Of a stretch of DNA of 64,000 nucleotides, positions 25,748 to 33,662 are shown piece by piece (the stretch's first letter is position 1; each line of letters begins with the position of its first letter). The stretch comes from Kordia aestuariivivens. Lineage in GTDB: Bacteria > Bacteroidota > Bacteroidia > Flavobacteriales > Flavobacteriaceae. Position numbers and translations under genes: made by a program. The stretch spans positions 1-64,000 of the forward strand of contig NZ_JACGWS010000003.1 of NCBI RefSeq assembly GCF_014397005.1, read 5' to 3'. The notes under the pieces were generated by a model. The model ran no database searches and was not told the DNA's origin. It saw only the letters and a list, made by a program, of their open reading frames with translations.

Positions 25748-26863
25748 TTATTCCTGCCATTCTACAATGAAAAGATTCGTATCTCTTCCGCCGCCATTAT
25801 TTCGGTTTGATGAAAAAGCTAATTTTTTCCCATCATTTGAAAATACTGGAAACGCATCAAATGTTTCACTATGTGTAATGCGTTCCAAACCAGTTCCATC
25901 AATATTAATCATGTATAAGTTGAATGGAAAACCACGCTCGCTTTCATGATTAGACGAGAAGATGACTTTTTCTCCAGAAGGATGAAAAAACGGACTCCAA
26001 TTGGCGTTTCCTAAGTCGGTTAATTGACGCAAATCACTTCCGTCAGCATTACAGATATATAACTCCATTTCGGTTGGTTGCACCAAACCTTCTGCCAATA
26101 AATCTTTGTATTCTTTGATTTCTGCTTTTGTTCTCGGACGTGATGAACGGAAGATAATTTTTGTTCCGTCAGGTGAGAAAAATGCGCCACCATCATACCC
26201 TAATTCGTCTGTAATTTGCTTTACATCAGAACCATCAATATTCATGGTATATAATTCTAAATCGCCACTTCTGGTTGACGTAAATACGATTTTATCTCCT
26301 TTTGGTGAAACCGTTGGTTCTGCGTCATACCCAACTTCATTGGTCAATTGCTTCACAATATTTCCTTCCAAATCGGCAACAAAAATATCAAACGAATCAT
26401 ACACTGGCCAAATATACTTTCCGTTTTTACGCAACGGAACTTCTGGACATTTTTCATCTACTAAATGCGTAGACGAATAAATAATGTGTTTATTATCTGG
26501 TAAAAAGTACGAACAGGTGGTTCTTCCTTTTCCTGTACTTACCATTGGTGGCATATTGTCTTTAAACGTTTCATCAACATTCATTAAAAACATTTGATCA
26601 CAGGAAACATTCCAGTTGGTGTTATTCGATTGGAAAATCAATTGTTTGTCATCAAAACTCCAATACGCTTCTGCATTATCGCCTCCAAACGTAACTTGTC
26701 GGATGTTTTTAAAATATTTTTCTTCAGGATAAATTAAAGAATCGGTTGAAGCCGTTTTTACGATAACTTCTGATTCAGGCGTTGTTGTTGTCGCTTTTTC
26801 TTTTGTAGTTTCTTTACATGAAAAAACAGTACAAAGTAAGATTAAAACAAAAATACGTGTCAT
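25748..26863 (-). CDS. TolB-like PD40 beta-propeller lipoprotein
   Basis: A 371-residue lipoprotein (signal MTRIFVLILLCTVFSC, Cys16) with a propeller of WD40-like PD40 blades. Repeats of the type YDAEPTVSPKGDKIVFTSTR, YDGGAFFSPDGTKIIFRSSR and FDAFPVFSNDGKKLAFSSNR recur about every 45-60 residues. TolB-type propellers bind proteins at the cell envelope. There is no attached peptidase domain. It is divergent from the M28 peptidase gene, with its own -7 box in a 44-base gap, so both may act in periplasmic peptide turnover (weak inference). Confidence 0.85.
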   Translation of the reverse strand: MTRIFVLILLCTVFSCKETTKEKATTTTPESEVIVKTASTDSLIYPEEKYFKNIRQVTFGGDNAEAYWSFDDKQLIFQSNNTNWNVSCDQMFLMNVDETFKDNMPPMVSTGKGRTTCSYFLPDNKHIIYSSTHLVDEKCPEVPLRKNGKYIWPVYDSFDIFVADLEGNIVKQLTNEVGYDAEPTVSPKGDKIVFTSTRSGDLELYTMNIDGSDVKQITDELGYDGGAFFSPDGTKIIFRSSRPRTKAEIKEYKDLLAEGLVQPTEMELYICNADGSDLRQLTDLGNANWSPFFHPSGEKVIFSSNHESERGFPFNLYMINIDGTGLERITHSETFDAFPVFSNDGKKLAFSSNRNNGGGRDTNLFIVEWQE

Positions 26864-26891
26864 GGAGTGGTAATATTTTGATAATTTTACA

Positions 26892-26899
26892 CAAAAATA
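26892..26899 (-). promoter_or_regulatory. -7 box of the PD40 lipoprotein gene
   Basis: TATTTTTG on the minus strand, 28 bases from the ATG, in the 44-base divergent gap. Confidence 0.5.
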
Positions 26900-26907
26900 A
26901 CTTTCTT

Positions 26908-28161
26908 ATGTTCACAAAACCATTATTTGGAATTCTTTTTTTAGTGTTGGTATGTTCTTGTAAAACAGAACGTACCGTAGAAAACAATATCAAACCAGAT
27001 ATAGAAGTATTGGCAGACGACTTATTGAAAGGTAGAGCTACAGGAACGCAAGGCGAAATAACTGCCGCATTGTACATTGCTGAACGCTTTAAATCAATGG
27101 GAATTTTACCAAAAGGCACCAATAAATATCTCCAAGAATTTACGTTTACACCAAAAACAGATCCGCATGCAGAAACTGTATATATCGAGAATAGTGAAAA
27201 AGGAACGATTACAGGAAGAAACGTTCTTGGATATATTGATAATAAAGCGGAAACTACGATTGTTATTGGCGCACATTACGATCATTTAGGAATGGGACAA
27301 GATGGTTCATTGCATAGAGGCGAACCAATGGTGCATAATGGCGCAGATGATAATGCAAGTGGCGTTGCTGTTATGTTGCATTTAGCGGATAGATTAAAAG
27401 AAGGAAACAAAAACAATAATTACTTATTCATTGCTTTTTCTGGGGAAGAAATGGGCTTGTTAGGTTCTAACTATTTTGTAAAAAACCCAACAATTGATTT
27501 AACGAAAGTGAATTATATGATCAATATGGATATGGTGGGTCGTTTGAAGAAAAATAAAAAATTGGCTATTTACGGAGTCGGAACTTCACCTATTTGGCAA
27601 GAAACTGTAGTGAAAGCAAATAGCAAACATACGTTCGATTTTAAACTCAGTGAATCAGGTGTTGGACCATCGGATCATACTTCTTTTTATTTACAAGATA
27701 TTCCAGTGTTGCATTTGTTTACAGGACAACATGTAGATTACCATAAACCTTCGGATGATTTTGAAAAGTTGAATTATGAAGGAATGCTTCAAATTTCAAA
27801 TTATATTTATAGAATTATTTCAGAAGTAAATTCAAAAGGAAAAATTGAATTTACAAAAACCGTCAACGAATCTGAAGATACACCACGATTTAAAGTAACG
27901 TTAGGCGTGATTCCTGATTATTTGTTTGATGGAAAAGGCATGCGAATTGATGGCATTAGCGAAAATCGTCCTGCACAAAAAGCAGGTTTGCAAAAAGGTG
28001 ATGTTGTCATTCAATTAGGCGAACACGAAGTCACCGATATGAAAACCTACATGCGTGCATTGTCGAAATTTGAAAATGGTAATAAAACGACTGTAAAAGT
28101 AAATCGTAACGGCAAAACGATTGAAGCTGAGATTACTTTTTTTGATAAAAAGAAGAAATAA
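26908..28161 (+). CDS. M28 family metallopeptidase with C-terminal PDZ domain, lipoprotein
   Basis: A 417-residue exported zinc aminopeptidase-type enzyme. I chose the ATG at 26908, since it gives a clean lipoprotein signal (MFTKPLFGILFLVLVCSC); the longer frame starts inside the neighbouring gene's 5' end. Metal ligands and catalytic residues: GAHYDHLG (about 122-129), NGADDNASG (about 145-153), FSGEEMGLLGS (about 180-190), NMDMVGR (about 209-215) and the late His of HKPSDDF (about 277-283). A PDZ domain (about 325-410) follows, with AGLQKGDVVIQLG. Substrate unknown. Confidence 0.9.
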   Translation: MFTKPLFGILFLVLVCSCKTERTVENNIKPDIEVLADDLLKGRATGTQGEITAALYIAERFKSMGILPKGTNKYLQEFTFTPKTDPHAETVYIENSEKGTITGRNVLGYIDNKAETTIVIGAHYDHLGMGQDGSLHRGEPMVHNGADDNASGVAVMLHLADRLKEGNKNNNYLFIAFSGEEMGLLGSNYFVKNPTIDLTKVNYMINMDMVGRLKKNKKLAIYGVGTSPIWQETVVKANSKHTFDFKLSESGVGPSDHTSFYLQDIPVLHLFTGQHVDYHKPSDDFEKLNYEGMLQISNYIYRIISEVNSKGKIEFTKTVNESEDTPRFKVTLGVIPDYLFDGKGMRIDGISENRPAQKAGLQKGDVVIQLGEHEVTDMKTYMRALSKFENGNKTTVKVNRNGKTIEAEITFFDKKKK

Positions 28162-28190
28162 TCATCATAAAAAAACACTTATCTATATTT

Positions 28191-28236
28191 CATATTGAGC
28201 GTTTGCATTGAGTAAAATTGAAATGCAGTCGAGATC
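28191..28236. repeat. Dispersed repeat, TCGAGCGCAGTCGAGAT family (degenerate)
   Basis: CATATTGAGCG...TGCATTGAG followed by AATGCAGTCGAGATCC. A better copy is at 60873-60894. Such sequences are scattered between genes in flavobacterial genomes. Confidence 0.45.
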
Positions 28237-28373
28237 CTTTTTACCTTAAAATTCACTCGTGATAATTTATAAATATGCGCATTATCAATTTATAAATCCT
28301 AACGTATCTTCCTTTTTTTGCAAATGAATTTGCACTTATTTAGCTTCATAATTAAACTCAAAATCAAACAATT

Positions 28374-28532
28374 ATGAAAAACAATTCAGCAAAACAAAGA
28401 AACTTAGGAAAGTTAAATTTCAAACAAGTTACCATCTCTAGTTTAAGTAAACAAGAAATTAAAGGTGGTGGCGCTTGGACTATTCCTAAGCCATCAACTG
28501 CAGGAACGCAAAGCTGGTGTATCTGTCAATAA
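28374..28532 (+). CDS. Small precursor peptide with GGG leader
   Basis: A 52-residue peptide. The leader contains LGKLNFKQVTISSLSKQEIK and ends in GGG at 31-33, matching the L-x-K-x-x-I-S-x-L pattern of bacteroidal lanthipeptide leaders. The 19-residue core (AWTIPKPSTAGTQSWCICQ) has Ser, Thr and a CxC. It is too small to be caught by usual length cut-offs. A second precursor follows 80 bases downstream on the same strand. Confidence 0.75.
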   Translation: MKNNSAKQRNLGKLNFKQVTISSLSKQEIKGGGAWTIPKPSTAGTQSWCICQ

Positions 28533-28612
28533 TCAGATTGCTTGAATCTATTCTTTAGCTTTCTATACTTTTTTAAGAAAGCATCATTTAAAATTTTCAA
28601 AAAGCAAAACTT

Positions 28613-28783
28613 ATGAAAAAACAAGCGATTAAAAACTTAAAGTTGAACAAGAAATCGATTTCAAACTTTAAGAACGAAAAAATCACAGGAGGATTAAACA
28701 AAACAAATCCGTTAGCAACAGCCTGTTCAGCAGGATGCTCTTTTGATTGTACCGTGCCAATTACATGTCAGTTTACCTGTTAA
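28613..28783 (+). CDS. Lanthipeptide-like precursor (Cys-rich core)
   Basis: A 56-residue peptide. Leader MKKQAIKNLKLNKKSISNFK, cleavage signal ITGG at 24-27. The core has five Cys in CSAGCSFDCTVPITCQFTC, each near a Ser or Thr, the arrangement expected for (methyl)lanthionine rings. This is the most lanthipeptide-like core of the window. It ends 11 bases before a strong terminator. No modifying enzyme is encoded here. Confidence 0.8.
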   Translation: MKKQAIKNLKLNKKSISNFKNEKITGGLNKTNPLATACSAGCSFDCTVPITCQFTC

Positions 28784-28793
28784 GATTGTGACC

Positions 28794-28832
28794 AAAAAAA
28801 GAGAGTCAATATAAAAGTTGACTCTCTTTTTT
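28794..28832. terminator. Bidirectional terminator
   Basis: Stem AAGAGAGTCAA / TTGACTCTCTT with A-run and T-run. It separates the plus-strand peptide pair from the minus-strand peptide gene at 28857. Confidence 0.9.
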
Positions 28833-28856
28833 AATATGTTTTAAATTATATAAATA

Positions 28857-29075
28857 TTATGGAAGTGGCGCAGGATCTGTCACATCTTGTCCATCAATAG
28901 AAGTGTTTGTACACACCATTTCTGCACATGACATACCATTTTCAGTAACACACTCATCGGTAACACAGGCTTGTAGGTCTGCACTAGCGCTATTTGGTGT
29001 CGCTTTTCCTCCTTTAATTTCTTGAATCCTTACTAATTTGGCAATCTTTATTTTATTTAATGCAAAACGTTTCAT
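28857..29075 (-). CDS. Small precursor peptide with GG leader
   Basis: A 72-residue peptide. The leader MKRFALNKIKIAKLVRIQEI ends in KGG (21-23). The core has four Cys (37, 42, 50, 55) and many Asp, Glu, Ser and Thr, ending in DPAPLP. It lies directly downstream of the TPR-AraC regulator on the same strand (75 bases), which may control it. Confidence 0.75.
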   Translation of the reverse strand: MKRFALNKIKIAKLVRIQEIKGGKATPNSASADLQACVTDECVTENGMSCAEMVCTNTSIDGQDVTDPAPLP

Positions 29076-29150
29076 AAATATAGGGTTTAATTAATATTAG
29101 CTCAAAGATTATATTTTTTTGATAGAAAGAAACGATGTAGTGGAGACAAT

Positions 29151-30854
29151 TTATGAATTATCACGCCTGTTTTTATCCTTTAATTGCAATTCTTTGATAT
29201 ACGAAGTTGGGTCCATTCCTGTGGTGCTTTTAAATACTTTAGAGAAGGTTTCTCTTCGCTTGTATCCAAATTCATTGGCGATTGCTTTCATGGAATACAA
29301 CCTTATTTTCTTGTCGTTTTTTAAGGTGACTAATGCGGTATCAATTCGCAAGTCATTCAAATAGGCAGTAAATGTTTTTCCTTTATATGTATTGATTACA
29401 TGTGATAAATATGCTGTGTTTGTTTTTAACTTTTTAGCAGTATATGCTAGCGTACAATCTACATGTAAGAAAGATTGTTTGGCTTCAAATGTTGACAAAT
29501 CTTTCAATATTTGCACAACACCTTCATCGTTAATCGCTAAATCTGTTTTATGTGTAATTGTTTTAGGCTTCTTCTTTTCAGTTTCAAGCTGTTGCATGCG
29601 AATTAAGAGTTCACTAAAACGTTTCTTGTTTTTGTTTTTATTTCTTCTGTAAAGAATCAAAAAGAAAATAGTAAAACCAACTAAAACACTCGAAATCACA
29701 TATAAATAATTCACGGTCTTTTTTTGTTGCGTACTTTTCTCATTAACGGTTCGAAGTTCTTCTTTTAGCTGAGCAATATCATAATCTTTTATGGTATGAT
29801 GGACAACTATATTTGAGCTATCTTTTTGCTGGTTAAACTCTTCGAAAAGTTCAAAATTGTGCGTGGCGCTTTTAGTATCTTTTTTTTGTAGATACATTTT
29901 TGCCAATTGATAATATACTTCTTCCAATTCTGGAAAAGAAAACGCTTCTATTTTTGCTAAATTCTTAATGTTCTCATATTGAAAAATAGCGGAGTCAACT
30001 AGTTTTAGTGCATTATAACTTTTAGCTTGATACAAATATGAAGTGACAAATTTTCTAGGTTGTTCCGTATTCTTAATTAGCGTATCTAAAGAAATTGCTA
30101 AATCAATACTTTGTTGATATTGCTGTTTTTGATACTTTATAATTACTCTGTTCAGCAATAAGTCGGTATGTAAATTGGCGTATGTTTCTGGAGAAGTTTT
30201 TAATAACCCTTTATTCGTATGGATTAAAGCAGCATCGGGTTGAAGAATTCTCAGATACGTATCAGCCAAACCAAGATGATTTGCAATTTCCAAACGATTG
30301 TATATAGGTGAATTTAATTTTTCTATCTCTGTTAGAGTGCCTTTAAAATCATAAATAGCGCCGGTATAATCTTCAATTTGTTTTTTAATTAAGGCAACAT
30401 TGGTTGTCATTGCTAAAATATCTCTAGTGCTACCAATTTTTTGAGCAACGACTCTTCCTTTCAAATAAAAGTGTATAGACGAATCGTATTTGCCTTCCGC
30501 AAGAAATATATTTCCTTTTTGCACAAGATTTTGGAACAATAATTTATCATCATCATGCGATTTATTCGCTAAAGATTCTTCCGTAAATTGTAAAGCTGCT
30601 TTTGTATTGCCTAATTTTAAATAAATATATCCTTTGCGATACAACGCTTTTGCAATGCGTTGTTTGTCAGTTCCTTTTTGTGCAACCAAATACAAAGCGT
30701 CTACATATTTTTTGGCTTCTTTTGGCGTTTTGTAGGTAGCTAAATATCGTTTTTCTAACTCTTCAAATGACTTTGTTGTCAAAGAATCTGTTTGAGAAAA
30801 CGCATAGTTTAGACTAAACAAAAGGAAGCATGCTATGAAAAAAAGCTGTTTCAT
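29151..30854 (-). CDS. TPR-transmembrane AraC family regulator
   Basis: A 567-residue membrane-bound regulator. Signal peptide (MKQLFFIACFLLFSLNYAFS), then about 330 residues of tetratricopeptide repeats on the outer side of the inner membrane, a membrane helix (YLYVISSVLVGFTIFFLILY, about 376-395), a basic coiled stretch, and a C-terminal AraC-type helix-turn-helix domain (about 465-560; signature TYKGKTFTAYLNDLRID and IANEFGYKRRETFSKVFKST). Proteins of this plan sense periplasmic signals. Likely target is unknown; the peptide gene 75 bases downstream is a candidate. Confidence 0.88.
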   Translation of the reverse strand: MKQLFFIACFLLFSLNYAFSQTDSLTTKSFEELEKRYLATYKTPKEAKKYVDALYLVAQKGTDKQRIAKALYRKGYIYLKLGNTKAALQFTEESLANKSHDDDKLLFQNLVQKGNIFLAEGKYDSSIHFYLKGRVVAQKIGSTRDILAMTTNVALIKKQIEDYTGAIYDFKGTLTEIEKLNSPIYNRLEIANHLGLADTYLRILQPDAALIHTNKGLLKTSPETYANLHTDLLLNRVIIKYQKQQYQQSIDLAISLDTLIKNTEQPRKFVTSYLYQAKSYNALKLVDSAIFQYENIKNLAKIEAFSFPELEEVYYQLAKMYLQKKDTKSATHNFELFEEFNQQKDSSNIVVHHTIKDYDIAQLKEELRTVNEKSTQQKKTVNYLYVISSVLVGFTIFFLILYRRNKNKNKKRFSELLIRMQQLETEKKKPKTITHKTDLAINDEGVVQILKDLSTFEAKQSFLHVDCTLAYTAKKLKTNTAYLSHVINTYKGKTFTAYLNDLRIDTALVTLKNDKKIRLYSMKAIANEFGYKRRETFSKVFKSTTGMDPTSYIKELQLKDKNRRDNS

Positions 30855-30934
30855 ACGTGATGAGGTTTTATATATTTAGGGGAAATGCTACTAAGTATGA
30901 AAAATACTAAATTCTGTGCCTAATAAGAAGAATA

Positions 30935-33289
30935 TCACTCCTGAATTTCAATAGTTCTTCTGGCTTCGTTACCAAATTCATCCACAACGGTGATTTTGTG
31001 AATGCCAGTTGTTGGCTTCACTTCCATTTCGTGAATGGTTTGTGTAGTGCCTAAAAAAGTTTCATCTAAGTACCAAAATACTTTTGTTTCAGGAATGGAA
31101 TGTGCCAAACGCAATATCAAACCGTTTTTATTTCCATCAAAATCTTTCGGAAGAAACACTTTTACAGCTTCTTCAGGATAAATAAAATCCATGCTTTTTT
31201 GCCCTTCTGCGGTACAATCTTTTCGAAAAGGTGGCAATGTTTTATACAACGGATTTTTGCCTTGATAATAATATTCCATCAATGGCGGCAACACAAACCA
31301 ACTTTTGTGCGTCATTTCATTTAGTGGTTGACATGATGAATTTACTTGATAACGCTCCTCTTTATCAACATGAACCCAAATATGATATGGGCATGGTTTC
31401 GTTTTCAATCCGCTTCGTGGAATAAATTGCAGTTCGGATGTTTCACACAATTCGGAAGCTCTGTAACCACTTTTCAAACAGATGGAAACTTCTTCGAGTT
31501 CGTCATGTGGAACGTCAAACCAGTCACTTTTTGGCAACACTTCAAACACATCAAACAAAATTGGGGCAGCCGCAGAAGTTCCAATCAATCCTGGGCGACC
31601 TTCGCCATCAGCGTTTCCAACCCAAACACCAACTACATAATCTTTCGTTGTACCAATTGCCCACGCATCTCTAAATCCAAAACTGGTGCCTGTTTTCCAA
31701 GCGATTTGTTTGCTAGAATCGAAAAATTCCCAGTTTTCTTCGCCTTCGGGTCTGTTTACTTCTTTTAAAGATTCATACGTGAGATACATAGAACCTGCAT
31801 CAAAAATGGTTTTTTCGGAAGTTAAGGTTCCAAAATCAACGCTTTCTTGCTTTATAAAAGAAGGTTCACAAAATTCATTGGTAAAGTATTGACCAGAGTT
31901 TTCACCAAAATGATTCAAGGTAGACGAAAAAGCTGTGTAGGTTTTACACAAATCCCATAAGTTACTTTCTGCGCCACCTAATATTAATGAAAGTCCATAA
32001 TGATCGGCATTATACGATACATCTTTTAATTGTAATTCTTGAAGGTAATAGTGAAATTTATCTAAGCCAAATTGTTGCAACATACGCACTGCTGGAACAT
32101 TTAACGATCGCGACAACGCACGTTTTGCAGTGACGGCGCCATCATACGAGTCCGTAAAATTTTTAGGATTGTACGTTCCAATTTTCGTCGGAACATCCAC
32201 CACTAATGTATTTGGAAGCAAATCGCCTGCATCTAAGATTGCCGTATACAAAAACGGCTTCATAATACTTCCCGTACTTCTCGGTTTGTGAATGATATTG
32301 ACATCTTTTTGATGTGCTTTGTCGGTTGGTGTATTTCCTATGTACGCCAATACTTTGCGAGTTTTTACATCCAAAACCAATACCGCAGCATTGTAAATTT
32401 GATTCTGTTTTAATTCTTTATAATGTTTGGCTACAATAGCGTTTACTTCTTGTTGCACGTACGATTCTACGGAAGTTTGCACACGTTTTCCTTTGTGCGT
32501 TTCCACAACTTTATTCAGCAAATGTTTTGCTGTTTGTGGCAATGCGTATGGTTTTTGTGGAAGCGGCTCTGTAATTGCCAATTCGTAGGTAAGCTTGTCA
32601 ATAATTTCCTGTTCGTGTAGTTTTTTGAGTAATCGATCGCGTTTTACTTTTAGTCGTGCTTGATTCTTTCCGGGAAAGATCAGACTTGGTGCGTTTGGCA
32701 GTACCGCTAACGTAGCATTTTCTGCCCAAGAGAGTTCTTGTGGTCTTCGTCCAAAATAACGCCAAGAAGCAGCGTCTAATCCAACGACATTTCCACCGAA
32801 AGGTGCGTGCGAAGCATATAAAGCTAAAATATCTGCTTTGGAAAGTCGAAACTCTAATCGTGTTGCAAGAATGAGTTCTTTGAATTTTTCAATATACGTA
32901 CGTCGCTGTCCTTTTCGAGACATCCGAATGACTTGTTGTGTGAGTGTACTTCCGCCACGTTTTACTTCGCCTGATTCTATATTTTCCCAGAATGCTTTCG
33001 CGATGGAAATCGGATTAAATCCAGGATGATTATAAAAGTATTCATCTTCAAACTGTACAATACAAATCTTGAATTTCTCGGGAACGGAATCGAGTTTTGG
33101 AAATCGCCATTGTCCGTCATCGGCAATTTTCGCGCCAAGCAAAATACCCTCACGACTTTCAATTACCGTAGAAGTTGGTGTATTGAAAAGTGTTTTTGGC
33201 AAACAGAAATAGTATGTAATCAATAGGATGCCAAAGATTACAGTTTTTATTTTATTGTTTTTTATTTTTTTGACGATGTATTTGAGCAA
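30935..33289 (-). CDS. pbpC: Penicillin-binding protein 1C
   Basis: Bifunctional peptidoglycan synthase of class A type. 784 residues: a membrane anchor (about 12-30), a glycosyltransferase domain with EDEYFYNHPG (about 76-85) and RGGSTLTQQVIRM (about 112-124), and a transpeptidase domain with STGSIMKP (about 346-353, catalytic Ser and Lys), SRSLN and KTGTSFGFRDAW (about 543-554). A C-terminal domain (about 690-784) is the PBP1C type. In many bacteria this gene is paired with an alpha-2-macroglobulin gene, and here too the latter lies just upstream, with a small gene between. Confidence 0.95.
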   Translation of the reverse strand: MLKYIVKKIKNNKIKTVIFGILLITYYFCLPKTLFNTPTSTVIESREGILLGAKIADDGQWRFPKLDSVPEKFKICIVQFEDEYFYNHPGFNPISIAKAFWENIESGEVKRGGSTLTQQVIRMSRKGQRRTYIEKFKELILATRLEFRLSKADILALYASHAPFGGNVVGLDAASWRYFGRRPQELSWAENATLAVLPNAPSLIFPGKNQARLKVKRDRLLKKLHEQEIIDKLTYELAITEPLPQKPYALPQTAKHLLNKVVETHKGKRVQTSVESYVQQEVNAIVAKHYKELKQNQIYNAAVLVLDVKTRKVLAYIGNTPTDKAHQKDVNIIHKPRSTGSIMKPFLYTAILDAGDLLPNTLVVDVPTKIGTYNPKNFTDSYDGAVTAKRALSRSLNVPAVRMLQQFGLDKFHYYLQELQLKDVSYNADHYGLSLILGGAESNLWDLCKTYTAFSSTLNHFGENSGQYFTNEFCEPSFIKQESVDFGTLTSEKTIFDAGSMYLTYESLKEVNRPEGEENWEFFDSSKQIAWKTGTSFGFRDAWAIGTTKDYVVGVWVGNADGEGRPGLIGTSAAAPILFDVFEVLPKSDWFDVPHDELEEVSICLKSGYRASELCETSELQFIPRSGLKTKPCPYHIWVHVDKEERYQVNSSCQPLNEMTHKSWFVLPPLMEYYYQGKNPLYKTLPPFRKDCTAEGQKSMDFIYPEEAVKVFLPKDFDGNKNGLILRLAHSIPETKVFWYLDETFLGTTQTIHEMEVKPTTGIHKITVVDEFGNEARRTIEIQE

Positions 33290-33338
33290 AGTATTGTGTT
33301 TAATAATTTTCTAGAAAGCTTTTTCTTTTTGCAAAGAA

Positions 33339-33656
33339 TTAAGAACGCTCATTAAAACTATATTCACGTTCTACTTTACAGATTTTTACATTGTAATAAG
33401 CATACCAATCTTTGATTCCTTTTTGCTGTGCAATCAAATGATCGGTATGTTGTTTCCAGTGTTTAATGGCTTCTAAACTTTCCCAATAACTCACCGTAAT
33501 TCCAACAGCATTTCGCGCGCTATCAATACTGATAAATCCAGCTTGGTTTTTAGCTAAGTCTTCCATTTGTTTTGCCATTTCCGCATAGCCTTCTATGTTT
33601 TCTGTTTGAATAGAGGTAAAGATGACGGCGTAATACGGTGTAAATTCTGTGTTCAT
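33339..33656 (-). CDS. Antibiotic biosynthesis monooxygenase-like protein
   Basis: A 105-residue dimeric alpha-beta barrel protein of the ABM type. Features: Y-A-V-I-F-T-S opening strand, EMAKQMEDLAKNQAGFISID, and SYWESLEAIKHWKQHTDH, the conserved W-x5-I-x2-W helix. Family members oxidise small aromatic compounds or degrade heme; many have no known substrate. It sits between the alpha-2-macroglobulin (6 bases upstream) and pbpC (49 bases downstream), so all three are probably one transcript. Confidence 0.85.
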   Translation of the reverse strand: MNTEFTPYYAVIFTSIQTENIEGYAEMAKQMEDLAKNQAGFISIDSARNAVGITVSYWESLEAIKHWKQHTDHLIAQQKGIKDWYAYYNVKICKVEREYSFNERS

Positions 33657-33662
33657 AGTTAA

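Noticed and set aside
26818-26907. 30-codon N-terminal extension of the M28 peptidase
   Set aside because: It would overlap the 5' end of the divergent lipoprotein gene and hide the lipoprotein signal that starts at 26908.
31100-33226. Plus-strand frames over pbpC, including one of 140 codons
   Set aside because: Antisense to an intact, motif-complete gene.
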